NCBI RefSeq assembly: GCF_001895025.1
Contig: NZ_BCXI01000013.1
Coordinates: 62,001 to 126,000, forward strand
Origin: Rhodococcus zopfii NBRC 100606 = JCM 9919
GTDB lineage: Bacteria > Actinomycetota > Actinomycetes > Mycobacteriales > Mycobacteriaceae
Length of the DNA stretch: 64,000 nucleotides
Direction of reading: 5' to 3'
Made by a program: the position numbers and the translations under genes. The notes under the pieces were generated by a model that saw only the letters and a program-made list of their open reading frames with translations, searched no databases and had not been told where the DNA came from. This document shows positions 36,842 through 45,773 of this stretch, one piece after another (within the stretch, counting starts at the first letter, position 1; each line of letters begins with the position of its first letter).

Positions 36842-37501
36842 GTGACCGACTACGACGATTTCGACATGTTCGGCGGCCTCGACGCCTCGTCCCTGCCGCT
36901 GCGTCAGCAGCAGATCCTGGCGGTGATCCGGGACTGGGCGGCGGCCAACGGATGTGCGCCGAGCACCCGGCAGATCGGGGATGCGGTCGGACTGCGGTCG
37001 ACGTCGTCGGTGTCCAAACATCTCCGCAGCCTCGAGGACAAGGGGTTCCTGCGGCGGGGTTCGGCGGTGGCGCGCCAGCTGGATGTGCGCCCGTTCCTCG
37101 CCGCATCGGCTCCGGCCGGGTCCGACCGGACGGTCGCGGTTCCGGTCGTAGGCGACATCGCGGCCGGGATGCCGATACTCGCCGAGCAGCACACCGACGA
37201 CGTGCTGGCGCTGCCGCGCGAGCTCGTCGGTTCCGGCACGGTGTTCGGCTTGCGGGTGCGTGGCGATTCGATGGTCGACGCGGCGATCTGCGACGGTGAC
37301 GTCGTGGTGGTGCGGCAGCAGAGCGAGGCGCATTCGGGCGAGATCGTGGCCGCGATGATCGACGGCGAGGCCACCGTCAAGGTACTGCGCCGGCGCAACG
37401 GGCATGTGCAGCTCGAGCCCCGGAATTCTGCGTATCCGGTTCTCGACGGTGATGGCGCCGTCGTGCTGGGCAAGGTGGTGTCGGTGATGCGGCGGATCTG
37501 A
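36842..37501 (+). CDS. lexA: LexA-family repressor
   Basis: A 219-residue LexA: a winged helix-turn-helix (residues 20-80, [19 protein letters not shown]) and an S24 self-cleaving domain. The cleavage site is in DIAAGMPI, the catalytic Ser in [13 protein letters not shown] and the Lys in EATVKVLRR; all are present, so RecA-triggered cleavage is expected. The N-terminus ([12 protein letters not shown]) differs from the usual actinobacterial LexA, and the spacer is short. It may be a second LexA paralogue; the rest of the genome is not visible. No SOS box was seen before its GTG start. Confidence 0.8.
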   Translation: MTDYDDFDMFGGLDASSLPLRQQQILAVIRDWAAANGCAPSTRQIGDAVGLRSTSSVSKHLRSLEDKGFLRRGSAVARQLDVRPFLAASAPAGSDRTVAVPVVGDIAAGMPILAEQHTDDVLALPRELVGSGTVFGLRVRGDSMVDAAICDGDVVVVRQQSEAHSGEIVAAMIDGEATVKVLRRRNGHVQLEPRNSAYPVLDGDGAVVLGKVVSVMRRI

Positions 37502-37582
37502 CCTGCGCGCCCGGTCAGGGCGGGCGACGAAATCTACGACGAGAAGTAGTAAACGGACGTGGATCGGTCCTACCATCGGCCT

Positions 37583-40258
37583 GTGAGCACCACGCGCCCG
37601 GCGAAGCGACCCAAGAGCTGGCACCAGCGCGCCGGAATGCCCGTGCGTGTCTGGCTCGTGCTGCTGGTCCTCGCGGGTCTGACGCACCCGTTCCTCCCCG
37701 AATCCCGATGGCTGCTGGTGCATCTGTTCACCCTCGGTGCCGTCACCAATTCGATCGTGGTGTGGTCCCAGACCCTCGCCGAACGATTTCTCGGCTATCA
37801 CCTTCCCGAGAGCGCCCGCGCACCGCAGCTCGCCAAGATCTACCTGCTCAACGCGGGCATCGTCGTCACCGTTGCCGGTGTCCTCGGCGGATGGTTCCCC
37901 GTCACACTCGTGGGTGCGGTCCTCGTCGGCGCGATGCTCGCATGGCATGCCGTCTCGCTGCTGCTGCTGATCCGTCGGGCCCAGCGGTCGCGGGCGGCCG
38001 GCGGCGAGGAACCCGCACTGCACGCGCAGAGCGTGTGGTTCCTCGTCGCGTCGTCGGCGCTGCTGCCCATCGGAGCCGGATTCGGTGCCGCACTCGCCTA
38101 CGGACAGACCGACAGCACCGAAGCCGGGTTCCTGCTCGCCCACCAGGCGATGAACCTGCTGGGCTTCCTCGGCCTGGCCGCCGCCGGGGTGCTGACGGTG
38201 ATGTACCCGAACCTGATCGGCATGGACAGCGGCAGCGACACCCCCCGTCGCTCCGCTCGCCCCGACACCCCCCATCGCTCCGCTCGCCCCGGCACCGGGG
38301 CACGCCGACGACCGGTCGCGCTCGCGGTCCTGCTCACCGGAATCGCCGTGCTCCTCGTCGGCGCCCTGACCGCGCATCCGCTGGCCGCGGCGGCCGGATG
38401 CGCGATCTACCTGGCCGGATGGGTCGTCGTCGCAGGTCCGCTGCTGCGCGGAGCCGTGTCACATCCCCCCGCCGGGTTCGCGCCTGCCTCGATCACCGCG
38501 GCGATGCTGTGGCTGCTCGGGTCGTTGCTGAGCCTGACCGTCGTGCTCGCGACCGGTCCCATGACCCCCGAGCGCGCCACGCTGATGACCGTGCCGTTCC
38601 TGGCCGGCTTCGCGGCACAGTTGCTGTTCGGCGTGATGAGTCATCTGCTGCCCACCCTGATGGGCGGCGGGCCGGCTGTCGTCGGCGCCGGCGTCGACAA
38701 GATGAACCGGTGGTGGGTGTGGCGGCTCGTCGTCGTCAACGTGGGGCTGCTGCTGTGGTTGCTGCCGCTCGCGAGCTGGATGCGCGTGGGTGTCTCCGCG
38801 ATCGTCATGCTCGCGTTCGTGCTGTTCCTGCCCATCATGGTCACCAGCGCCAAGGCTTCGGTGGCGGGCCGCCGCGCCGTGATGTCCGGCAACGCCGCGC
38901 CCGAGTACACACCGGCACCCCAGCACCGCGGGTTGCAGGCCACCGCCGCCCTCGCGTGTCTCGCACTCGTCGCCGCCGTCACCGCGGGTATCGGCGGAAC
39001 CGGTTTCGACAACGCCGACGCCTCCGCGGGGGTGACACCCACCGGCAACACCACCGAGGTGCAGGTCGACATGGTCGGGATGCGTTTCGTCCCGGACCGG
39101 ATCACGGTGCCGGCCGGCGACCGGCTGATCCTGACCGTCACCAACTCCGACGATCAGGTCCACGACCTGGTGCTGTCCACCGGCCAGGACAGCGGCCGGG
39201 TCGCGTCCGGCGGGACCGCGACGGTCGATGTCGGGGTCGTCGGCACCGACATCGACGGATGGTGCTCGATCGTCGGGCACCGGCAGCAGGGGATGCTCCT
39301 GAGCATCACCGCCGAAGGCACCGACAGCACCGCCGAAGGCACCGACAGCAGCGGTGCAGGCGTGCACGATCACGGCTCGGGCGGTCCACCGGACGTCGAT
39401 CTCGCCGCCGCCCCGGACGACGGCTTCGTCGCCCGCGATCCGGTCCTCGCCCCGGCACCCGGCGGCACCACCCACCGCTACACGTTCGAGGTCACCGAAG
39501 TTCAGGGCGACTACGCGGTCGGTGCGCGACAGACCATGTGGACGTACAACGGGCAGCCCATGGGGCCGACACTGCGCGGCCGCCTGGGCGATGTCTTCGA
39601 GATCAGGCTGGTCAACAACGGAACCATGGGCCACTCCATCGACTTCCACGCCGGGATGGTCGGGCCGGACGAACCGATGCGCACCATCGACCCCGGCGCG
39701 GAACTCGTCTACCGGTTTCGTGCCGAACACAGCGGAATCTGGTTGTATCACTGCGCAACCGCCCCGATGGCCGTACACATTGCCGCGGGCATGTTCGGTG
39801 CGGTCGTGATCGATCCGCCGAGCTTGACACCGGTCGACGCCGAATATCTCGTGGTGCAGTCGGACGTGTATCTCGGCGACGGCACGGTCGACGCGGACAA
39901 GGTCGTCGCGGCGGCGCCGGATCTGGTGGTGTTCAACGGTTTCGCGAACCAGTACGTGCACCGGCCGCTGCGCGCGAAGGTCGGCGACCGAATCCGCGTC
40001 TGGGTGCTCGATGCCGGCCCGGCCGAGAGCGTCAGCTTCCATGTCGTCGGAAGCCAGTTCGACACCGTATACAAGGAAGGCGCGTATCTGTTGCGCGCGG
40101 GCGACCCCGATCGCGGCGGTGCCCAGGCGCTCGATCTGGCGGTGGCGCAGGGCGGATTCGTCGAAATGGAGATCCTCGAACCCGGGACCTACACCTTCCT
40201 CAACCATCGGATGTTCGATGCCGAACGCGGCGCGAAGGGCAAGATCGTCGTCGAGTGA
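37583..40258 (+). CDS. Membrane-cupredoxin-copper nitrite reductase-like fusion
   Basis: An 891-residue protein in three parts: about ten to twelve membrane helices (residues 20-450), a cupredoxin-like domain (485-590, MRFVPDRITVPAGDRL and a CSIVGHRQQGM copper loop), and a C-terminal two-domain multicopper oxidase part. The latter has copper sites GHSIDFHAG, YHCATAPMAVHIAAGM and SVSFHVVG in the order of NirK nitrite reductases. It may reduce nitrite to nitric oxide or oxidise copper. Two in-frame tandem repeats sit in linkers. GTG 37583 is preferred; a longer start at 37559 exists. Confidence 0.85.
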   Translation: MSTTRPAKRPKSWHQRAGMPVRVWLVLLVLAGLTHPFLPESRWLLVHLFTLGAVTNSIVVWSQTLAERFLGYHLPESARAPQLAKIYLLNAGIVVTVAGVLGGWFPVTLVGAVLVGAMLAWHAVSLLLLIRRAQRSRAAGGEEPALHAQSVWFLVASSALLPIGAGFGAALAYGQTDSTEAGFLLAHQAMNLLGFLGLAAAGVLTVMYPNLIGMDSGSDTPRRSARPDTPHRSARPGTGARRRPVALAVLLTGIAVLLVGALTAHPLAAAAGCAIYLAGWVVVAGPLLRGAVSHPPAGFAPASITAAMLWLLGSLLSLTVVLATGPMTPERATLMTVPFLAGFAAQLLFGVMSHLLPTLMGGGPAVVGAGVDKMNRWWVWRLVVVNVGLLLWLLPLASWMRVGVSAIVMLAFVLFLPIMVTSAKASVAGRRAVMSGNAAPEYTPAPQHRGLQATAALACLALVAAVTAGIGGTGFDNADASAGVTPTGNTTEVQVDMVGMRFVPDRITVPAGDRLILTVTNSDDQVHDLVLSTGQDSGRVASGGTATVDVGVVGTDIDGWCSIVGHRQQGMLLSITAEGTDSTAEGTDSSGAGVHDHGSGGPPDVDLAAAPDDGFVARDPVLAPAPGGTTHRYTFEVTEVQGDYAVGARQTMWTYNGQPMGPTLRGRLGDVFEIRLVNNGTMGHSIDFHAGMVGPDEPMRTIDPGAELVYRFRAEHSGIWLYHCATAPMAVHIAAGMFGAVVIDPPSLTPVDAEYLVVQSDVYLGDGTVDADKVVAAAPDLVVFNGFANQYVHRPLRAKVGDRIRVWVLDAGPAESVSFHVVGSQFDTVYKEGAYLLRAGDPDRGGAQALDLAVAQGGFVEMEILEPGTYTFLNHRMFDAERGAKGKIVVE
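38237..38290. repeat. In-frame 27-base tandem repeat in the copper-protein fusion
   Basis: Two copies encode DTPRRSARP then DTPHRSARP in a cytoplasmic-type loop between membrane helices. A second in-frame repeat (21 bases, TAEGTDS twice) is at 39308-39349. Confidence 0.85.
39308..39349. repeat. In-frame 21-base tandem repeat in the copper-protein fusion
   Basis: Two identical copies encode TAEGTDS twice in the linker between the cupredoxin and nitrite-reductase-like domains, just before a His/Gly-rich stretch. Confidence 0.8.
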
Positions 40259-40358
40259 AGGTTCCGTCACCGAAAATGCTCACGGATTCGGAATCCGCCC
40301 GCTCTACAGCGTGTCGAGGATTCGGACCCACCGCGTAGACACCAGGTGGCGGGTCGGC

Positions 40359-40385
40359 CGTTTTCTCCCATGGCTTCCGGGGTAC
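40359..40385 (+). promoter_or_regulatory. SigF-type promoter of the DUF2231 gene
   Basis: CGTTT (40359-40363), 16 bases, GGGTAC (40380-40385), ending nine bases before the ATG. Confidence 0.6.
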
Positions 40386-40394
40386 GCGTCGAGC

Positions 40395-41033
40395 ATGTCC
40401 ACGTCGAACATCTCCACACAGACTCCCCATCGTTCCCCGCCGCTCGCACGACTGCTCGAGAGCACCGAATCGGCGTCCTGGCTCGACCGTCCCGCGACGA
40501 GGGTCCGCGCACTGGTGCGGCCGCTCGCCGACGGCCCGGCCGGGGGCGTGCTGCGCGGCGACTTCCTCGGCCATCCGCTGCATCCCGCACTGGTGGCGGT
40601 CCCTATCGGCGCATGGTCCTCGGCAGCGGTCTTCGATCTGGTCTTCCGCCGCCCGGATGCGGCCCGGCGCCTGCTGGGAATCGGCCTGGCCGCGACCCCG
40701 CCGACGCTGGCCACCGGATGGTCCGACTGGTCCCGGTGCACCACGGTCCAGCGGCGAGTCGGTCTGATCCACGCGGTGACGAATGCCGCGGGCATCGCGC
40801 TGACGGCCGCGTCCTATCGACGCCGGCGGTGCGCCTCCGAATCCTCGGCGTCCGCGGTGGCGCTGAGCCTCGCCGGTCTCGGGCTGATCGGTGTCGGCGG
40901 CACGCTCGGCGGGCACCTGGCATACGTCCTCGGCGCCAGGGTGTCACCGCACGCGGACGTGCCCGATGCCGAGGCGAACGGTCCCGCATACGATCCCGTG
41001 CTCGCCGAACCGGTCACGCCGGCAGATCGGTGA
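40395..41033 (+). CDS. DUF2231 domain-containing membrane protein
   Basis: A 212-residue protein with the DUF2231 domain, four membrane helices starting near GHPLHPALVAVPIGAWSSAAV (the family signature around residue 57), and a helical cap of 45 residues before it. Members are thought to be heme- or redox-linked membrane proteins, but the role is unknown. A SigF-type promoter places its -10 box nine bases before the ATG at 40395. It is convergent with the alcohol dehydrogenase gene. Confidence 0.8.
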   Translation: MSTSNISTQTPHRSPPLARLLESTESASWLDRPATRVRALVRPLADGPAGGVLRGDFLGHPLHPALVAVPIGAWSSAAVFDLVFRRPDAARRLLGIGLAATPPTLATGWSDWSRCTTVQRRVGLIHAVTNAAGIALTAASYRRRRCASESSASAVALSLAGLGLIGVGGTLGGHLAYVLGARVSPHADVPDAEANGPAYDPVLAEPVTPADR

Positions 41034-41058
41034 GCCGGGATCCCAGGTATCTCCAGAC

Positions 41059-42240
41059 TCAGGGTTCGAGGAGGATCTTCACGGCCCCGTCCGCCTTGCG
41101 CTGGAAGATGTCGTAGGCGTGGGGTGCCTCGGACAGCGGGAGCCGGTGCGTGGCGAACGTGTCGACGCCGAGCGGATCATCGTCGGTGAGCAGGGGGATG
41201 ATCTCCGGCACCCAGCGATTCACGTTGGCCTGCCCCATGCGCAGCGTGATCTGCTTGTCGAACAGGGTGAGCATGGGCAGCGGGTCGGCCGCGCCGCCGT
41301 ACACGCCGCTGAGCGAGATGGTGCCGCCGCGCCGCACCACGTCGATCGCGCTGTAGAGGGCGGCGAGCCGGTCGACGCCTGCCTTCTGCATCAGCGGTTC
41401 GGCGATCGCCGACGGCAGCAACCCGGCCGCGGTCTGGGCCAGTTTCGCCACGGGACTGCCGTGCGCCTCCATGCCGACCGCGTCGATCACGGAGTCGGTG
41501 CCGCGCCCGTCGGTGAGGTCACGGATCCGGTCGCCGAGTGCACCGTCGGTCCCGTTCAGGTCGATCGTCTCGATTCCCCGGGCGTCGGCGCGGGCCAGAC
41601 GCTCCGGCACGAGGTCGACGCCGATGACCCGGGCACCTCGATGGTGCGCGATCCGGGCGGACATGTCGCCGATCGGACCGAGGCCGAGGACCGTGACCGT
41701 GCCACCCTCGGGAATGTCGGCGTACTCGACCGCCTGCCATGCGGTCGGCAGCACGTCGGACAGGTATACGAACCGGGAATCGGGCGGACCGTCGGGAACC
41801 GTGATGTGCGTGGACTGTGCATGCGGGACCCGCAGGTACTCCGCCTGGCCACCGGGAACACTTCCGTACAGCTTCGAGTATCCGAACAACGCTGCCCCGC
41901 TGCCATATTCGCGCACCTGGGTTGTCTCGCACTGTGAGAACAGGCCGTGCCCGCACATGAAGCAGCCGCCGCACGAGACCTGGAACGGGATCACGACCCG
42001 GTCCCCGGCCTTCAGGTTCGTCACCTCGCTGCCAACTTCCTCGACGATCCCCATCGGTTCGTGTCCGAGGATGTCGCCCGGCGTCATGAACGCGCCGAGC
42101 ACCTCGTACAGGTGCAGATCCGAGCCGCAGATGTTGGTGGTGGTGACGCGGACGACGGCGTCGGTCGGCTCCTCGATCCGCGGGTCCGGCACCGTACCGA
42201 CCTCGACCTTGCGCTTGCCCTGCCACGTCACGGCCTTCAT
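41059..42240 (-). CDS. Zinc-dependent alcohol dehydrogenase (formaldehyde dehydrogenase-like)
   Basis: A 393-residue medium-chain dehydrogenase of the glutathione-independent formaldehyde dehydrogenase type. Catalytic zinc ligands are in NICGSDLH and GHEPMG; structural zinc in CGGCFMCGHGLFSQC; NAD-binding GLGPIG near residue 180; and VDLVPERL for NAD preference. Length fits FdhA-like enzymes. Such genes are frequent in stress islands and may clear aldehydes. A 17-base duplication covers the start codon region (42233-42266), so the translation start is at 42240 and an upstream ATG leads to a quick stop. Confidence 0.85.
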   Translation of the reverse strand: MKAVTWQGKRKVEVGTVPDPRIEEPTDAVVRVTTTNICGSDLHLYEVLGAFMTPGDILGHEPMGIVEEVGSEVTNLKAGDRVVIPFQVSCGGCFMCGHGLFSQCETTQVREYGSGAALFGYSKLYGSVPGGQAEYLRVPHAQSTHITVPDGPPDSRFVYLSDVLPTAWQAVEYADIPEGGTVTVLGLGPIGDMSARIAHHRGARVIGVDLVPERLARADARGIETIDLNGTDGALGDRIRDLTDGRGTDSVIDAVGMEAHGSPVAKLAQTAAGLLPSAIAEPLMQKAGVDRLAALYSAIDVVRRGGTISLSGVYGGAADPLPMLTLFDKQITLRMGQANVNRWVPEIIPLLTDDDPLGVDTFATHRLPLSEAPHAYDIFQRKADGAVKILLEP

Positions 42241-42266
42241 CGCTGCATCGCCTTCATCGCTGCATC
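42233..42266. repeat. 17-base tandem duplication over an alcohol dehydrogenase start codon
   Basis: Two copies of GCCTTCATCGCTGCATC (plus strand). On the coding strand this doubles ATGAAGGC, and the outer copy runs into TGA after five codons, so only the inner ATG opens the gene. Confidence 0.75.
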
Positions 42267-42327
42267 CTTCCCGGTTCTTCTCCGGCCTGGTTCGTTCCTG
42301 TCCTCGATTACCGCCGAGCGGTGCCGT

Positions 42328-42474
42328 TCAAACGCCCCGGAGCCACCCGACGGGAGTCGCGCTCGCCGGAGCACTGACGGTCGCCGTCGCCGCGGCGCCG
42401 AGGTAGGCGAAACGGCGGCCACGCCGCACCCGCCGGATACCGGACGAGGTGGTCACGCTGCGCCGCAACCTCAT
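42328..42474 (-). CDS. Possible 48-residue basic peptide
   Basis: A short frame, MRLRRSVTTSSGIRRVRRGR then FAYLGAAATATVSAPASATP, with GGAGGGA five bases before the ATG. The start is very Arg-rich and the rest Ala-rich, which could be a small membrane or DNA-binding peptide. The ribosome site and GC-rich third positions support it, but there is no recognised family. Confidence 0.3.
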   Translation of the reverse strand: MRLRRSVTTSSGIRRVRRGRRFAYLGAAATATVSAPASATPVGWLRGV

Positions 42475-42557
42475 CCGTCCCTCCACTCGACGCGTTCCGT
42501 CTTCGGAGGAATATCCGGATTGGGCCTCTCCTACACTCCCGCCCCGCGGGTACCCGG

Positions 42558-42582
42558 TGTTTCCCCACCCGGTTGCGGGTAC
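42558..42582 (+). promoter_or_regulatory. SigF-type promoter of the DJ-1/PfpI gene
   Basis: TGTTT (42558-42562), 14 bases, GGGTAC (42577-42582). It would give a leader of about 25 bases with AAGGA before the start. Confidence 0.55.
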
Positions 42583-42613
42583 CCCATGGCGGACGACGAA
42601 AGGACGGTCAACC

Positions 42614-43171
42614 ATGAATTCTTCGGATACCGGCCCGCTGGCGTCGCGCCGGGTCGCGATCCTGGCCACCGACGGGGTGGAGGAGGTCGAACTCGTCGAA
42701 CCGCGGCGCGCCGTCGAACGCGCCGGCGCCGAGACCCGGCTGCTCTCGCTGTCCTCGGGAGAGATCCAGGCGATGAACTCCGACGTGAATCCGGCGGGTA
42801 AGCACCACGTCGATCAGGTCGTGGCCGACGCCTCGGTCGATGACTTCGATGCTCTGCTCCTACCGGGCGGCACCACGAACCCCGATCACCTGCGCCAGGA
42901 TTCGGACGCGGTGGCGTTCGTCCGGGACTTCGTCTCGTCGGGACGCCCGGTGGGCGTCATCTGCCACGGGCCGTGGACGCTCGTCGAGGCGGATGTGGTG
43001 CGCGACCGTACCCTCACCTCGTATCCGAGTGTGCGCACGGACATCCGCAATGCCGGCGGCACGGTGGTCGACCAGGAGGTGGTCATCGACCGGAACCTCG
43101 TGTCGAGCCGCAACCCCGGCGATCTGCCCGCGTTCTGCGACGCCGTCGTCGACGTGTTCTCCAGAGCCTGA
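42614..43171 (+). CDS. DJ-1/PfpI family protein
   Basis: A 185-residue class I glutamine-amidotransferase-like protein of the PfpI/YhbO type. The nucleophile-elbow Cys is in GVICHGPWTL near residue 119, an upstream Glu is in GVEEVELVEP, and VRTDIRNAGG closes the fold. Such proteins protect against oxidative and carbonyl stress; protease, deglycase and chaperone activities have been proposed. A SigF-type promoter lies upstream. It ends at a palindromic terminator shared with the Dps gene. Confidence 0.9.
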   Translation: MNSSDTGPLASRRVAILATDGVEEVELVEPRRAVERAGAETRLLSLSSGEIQAMNSDVNPAGKHHVDQVVADASVDDFDALLLPGGTTNPDHLRQDSDAVAFVRDFVSSGRPVGVICHGPWTLVEADVVRDRTLTSYPSVRTDIRNAGGTVVDQEVVIDRNLVSSRNPGDLPAFCDAVVDVFSRA

Positions 43172-43207
43172 CACCCGCGAGAGCCGGACACCCACAATCA
43201 GACAGGA

Positions 43208-43237
43208 CAGCCGCACACGGATATCCGTGTGCGGCTG
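43208..43237. terminator. Bidirectional terminator, 30-bp perfect palindrome
   Basis: CAGCCGCACACGGAT meets its complement without spacer and is followed by a pyrimidine run on the plus strand. It lies between the convergent PfpI and Dps genes. Confidence 0.85.
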
Positions 43238-43260
43238 CCTCTTTCGTCTTCGGATTCCGC

Positions 43261-43803
43261 CTATGCGCGGGCCTTGTCGGCGGCTTTGCGTTCGGTCGCG
43301 GCCCCGCTGTTCGCGAGGCTTCCGGACGCGTTCTCGAGGTGCGCACGCACGAACCACTGGAACTTCTCGAGCTGGCCGGTCTGCCCGATGAGCAGGTCCT
43401 CGGTGATGGGATCGAGTTCTCCCACTTCGGATATCGCCTTGCGATTGCCCGCGATCAGCCCGTCGTACACCAGATCGAGGGCGGCCAGATGCGCCTGCGC
43501 GCTGTCACGCCCCACCGAGTAGTCGTCCCAGGTGCGATGCTTCTCGATCGCACCTGGCGTACCCTGCGGCGAAGCCCCCAGCGCTGCAATACGTTCGGCG
43601 ACATCGTCGGCGTAGGACCGCACGAGTTCCACCTGGGGGTCGATCATCTCGTGCACCCCGATAAAGTTGGGGCCCACCACGTTCCAGTGAATATGCTTGA
43701 GCGTGAGGTGAAGATCATTGTAGGCACTCAGACGTTCCTGGAGGACCTCCGCGACGCGCTCGCCGTCCTTCTCGCTCAGACCCGGAACTGTGAACTTACC
43801 CAT
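43261..43803 (-). CDS. dps: Dps-family DNA-protecting ferritin
   Basis: A 180-residue Dps protein that forms a 12-mer, oxidises and stores iron and can bind DNA. Ferroxidase ligands are in LKHIHWNVVGPNFIGVHEMI (His, Glu region) and in the paired YADDVAERI. The extended C-terminal tail (ENASGSLANSGAATERKAAD) is Lys-rich and may bind DNA, as in the mycobacterial Dps1. GGTTT-N16-GGGTAG lies upstream, so SigF-type control is expected; a normal ribosome site follows. Confidence 0.92.
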   Translation of the reverse strand: MGKFTVPGLSEKDGERVAEVLQERLSAYNDLHLTLKHIHWNVVGPNFIGVHEMIDPQVELVRSYADDVAERIAALGASPQGTPGAIEKHRTWDDYSVGRDSAQAHLAALDLVYDGLIAGNRKAISEVGELDPITEDLLIGQTGQLEKFQWFVRAHLENASGSLANSGAATERKAADKARA

Positions 43804-43874
43804 GTGTTCTCCTCTCGACTACACCGTCCGCCCGACCGCGGAATCGGCACCACGGTAGCGACGATGGGTAACAT

Positions 43875-43901
43875 CTACCCGTTCGATCTCACCGGTAAAC
43901 C
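43875..43901 (-). promoter_or_regulatory. SigF-type promoter of dps
   Basis: Minus strand GGTTT (43897-43901), 16 bases, GGGTAG (43875-43880), about 70 bases upstream of the ATG. Confidence 0.65.
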
Positions 43902-44079
43902 TCGCCGAATTCCGAAGTCTCAGAACCTCCGTGGTGATACAATCGCGCCACCGGATCCGAACTACGGACCGCAGTTCCGTGAGGAGGACCGCAGTTCATA
44001 GGGGCCTTTCGGGACGACTTCCGAAGGCCGTGGCGTCGCCACGTTCGCCGGAACACCGGGCGTCGGCGCCGCCGGAATC

Positions 44080-45504
44080 GTGAAACAGGGGCTGAAAATC
44101 GTGATAGATGCGACTCACGCAGATTTCCTGGTAGTGGCCAATCGGCTGCCCGTCGACCTCGAACCCGATCCGGAGGGTGGTCCGGGAACGTGGCACCGCA
44201 GCCCCGGTGGCCTGGTCACCGCGCTCGAACCGATCCTGCGGCACGCGAACGGCGCGTGGGTGGGCTGGCCGGGAACACCCGACGTCGATCTCGATCCGTT
44301 CATCGAAGACGGGCTGAAACTGCATCCGGTCGGGCTCACAGAAACCGAGGTCGCCGAATACTACGAAGGTTTCTCCAACACCTCCCTGTGGCCGCTCTAC
44401 CACGATGCCGTGGTCACGCCCACTTTCGACCGCCGCTGGTGGCGGACGTACGTGCAGGTCAACGAGAAATTCGCGCAAGCAGCCGCCCGCGCGGCAGCGC
44501 CCGGGGCGACGGTGTGGGTGCACGACTACCAGCTCCAGCTCGTGCCGCGCATGCTCCGGGAGGCACGACCGGACCTGACGATCGGTTTCTTTCTGCACAT
44601 CCCGTTCCCGCCCCCGGAACTGTTCCTCCAGCTGCCGTGGCGCTCGGAGATCGTCCAGGGTCTGCTCGGAGCCGATCTGGTCGGATTTCACCTTCCCGGC
44701 GGCGCCGAGAACTTCCGGTTCCTGACGCGGCGGCTGTTCTCCGCGTCCCGGGTCGGATCCCTCGGCGCGGTCGACACCGGGGAACGCCTCGTACGAGTCG
44801 GCGCGTATCCGATCTCGATCGACTCGGCGCACATCGACGAGCAGTCACGCTCGGCCTCGACGCAGTTGCGGGCCAAGCAGATCCGGGTCGAGCTCGGCGA
44901 CCCGGACATCGTCCTGCTGGGCGTCGACAGGCTCGATTACACGAAGGGCATCGACATCCGGCTCGATGCGCTGCGTGAGCTTCTCGAGGAAGGCACGCTG
45001 GACCCGGCGAAGGCGGTCATGGTGCAACTCGCGACGCCGAGCCGCGAACGACTCACCGCCTACGCGCAGCTCCGCGACGACGTGGAACGGCAGGTCGGGA
45101 ACATCAACGGCGAATTCGGCCGGCTCGGCCGCCCGGTCGTGCACTATCTGCACCGGCCGGTGGACCGCGACGAGCTGATCGCGATGTACGCGTGTGCCGA
45201 CGCCATGCTCGTCACTCCCCTGCGCGACGGGATGAATCTTGTCGCCAAGGAGTACGTGGCCTGTCACGGCGACGGCAGCGGCGCCCTCGTCCTCAGCGAA
45301 TTCGCGGGTGCCGCCTCGGAACTGCGCCGCGCGCACCTGGTGAATCCGCACGATCTCGACGCGGTCAAGCGTGCGATCGTCGCCGCCGTGACGGAAGAAC
45401 CCGCGGTCGCGGCGCGACGGATGCGCTCGATGCACAACCAGGTGATGAAGCACGACGTCGACCGATGGGCACGAACGTTTCTGGACGATCTTCGCGCCGG
45501 GTGA
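44080..45504 (+). CDS. otsA: Trehalose-6-phosphate synthase
   Basis: A 474-residue GT20 glycosyltransferase making trehalose-6-phosphate from UDP-glucose (or ADP/GDP-glucose) and glucose-6-phosphate. Seen: [10 protein letters not shown] near the start, [20 protein letters not shown], the glucose-phosphate site DRLDYTKGI, and [16 protein letters not shown]. The residues match the E. coli OtsA pattern. GTG 44080 is used; GTG seven codons later is also possible. No otsB phosphatase gene is visible nearby. In mycobacteria the trehalose pathway is part of stress and SigF-linked responses; no SigF box was found here. Confidence 0.93.
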   Translation: MKQGLKIVIDATHADFLVVANRLPVDLEPDPEGGPGTWHRSPGGLVTALEPILRHANGAWVGWPGTPDVDLDPFIEDGLKLHPVGLTETEVAEYYEGFSNTSLWPLYHDAVVTPTFDRRWWRTYVQVNEKFAQAAARAAAPGATVWVHDYQLQLVPRMLREARPDLTIGFFLHIPFPPPELFLQLPWRSEIVQGLLGADLVGFHLPGGAENFRFLTRRLFSASRVGSLGAVDTGERLVRVGAYPISIDSAHIDEQSRSASTQLRAKQIRVELGDPDIVLLGVDRLDYTKGIDIRLDALRELLEEGTLDPAKAVMVQLATPSRERLTAYAQLRDDVERQVGNINGEFGRLGRPVVHYLHRPVDRDELIAMYACADAMLVTPLRDGMNLVAKEYVACHGDGSGALVLSEFAGAASELRRAHLVNPHDLDAVKRAIVAAVTEEPAVAARRMRSMHNQVMKHDVDRWARTFLDDLRAG

Positions 45505-45705
45505 TCAGCTGCTGGGTTCGGGCAGACGGCAGTCCTCGATCCTCGGGTTGACCCCGAAGTAGTTGAGCGGACCCGCGATCACCGTCACCACCACAGTGGC
45601 GACACCCGCGCAGTTCTGCTCGGAATTGCTGAAATAGCCCCGCTGCCCGGCGGCGACGGCACCGACCACCAGCCAGATCAACACCACGAGCGTGAGAATC
45701 CGCAC
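45505..45705 (-). CDS. Small conserved membrane protein
   Basis: A 66-residue protein with one N-terminal helix (VRILTLVVLIWLVVGAVAAGQ), then a small domain with two Cys residues (SEQNCAGVATVVVTVIAGPL and NPRIEDCRLPEP). It resembles a widespread short actinobacterial protein of unknown role. The GTG at 45705 has GGAGGTG upstream. It follows the CsbD-like gene by 68 bases and may be cotranscribed with it. Its stop abuts that of otsA. Confidence 0.65.
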   Translation of the reverse strand: MRILTLVVLIWLVVGAVAAGQRGYFSNSEQNCAGVATVVVTVIAGPLNYFGVNPRIEDCRLPEPSS

Positions 45706-45773
45706 GACTGTGACACCTCCCTGTGACGGCAGTGCGGCCGGGTCCGCAGGACACCGGCCGCACCGCGAGGACC

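Larger units (their letters stand above)
42241..42613. other. Intergenic region with SigF-type promoter and one possible small gene
   Basis: Between two divergent genes. It contains the promoter of the DJ-1/PfpI gene and one possible 48-residue minus-strand gene. Nothing else was recognised. Confidence 0.5.

Noticed and set aside
36572-38377. Open frame of 601 codons on the minus strand
   Set aside because: Antisense to lexA and the copper fusion; Gln/His/Asp-rich sequence without domain pattern.
38459-40270. Open frame of 603 codons antisense to the copper fusion gene
   Set aside because: No recognisable domains; composition is that of the complementary strand of a GC-rich gene.
37708-40338. 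Open frame of 876 codons overlapping the copper fusion gene
   Set aside because: Arg-rich shadow in another frame of the copper protein gene, with no domain features.
43864-44001. Possible 45-residue plus-strand gene starting MGNIYPFDLTGKPRRIPKSQ
   Set aside because: It lies across the dps promoter, has no ribosome site, and no family or composition argument supports it.
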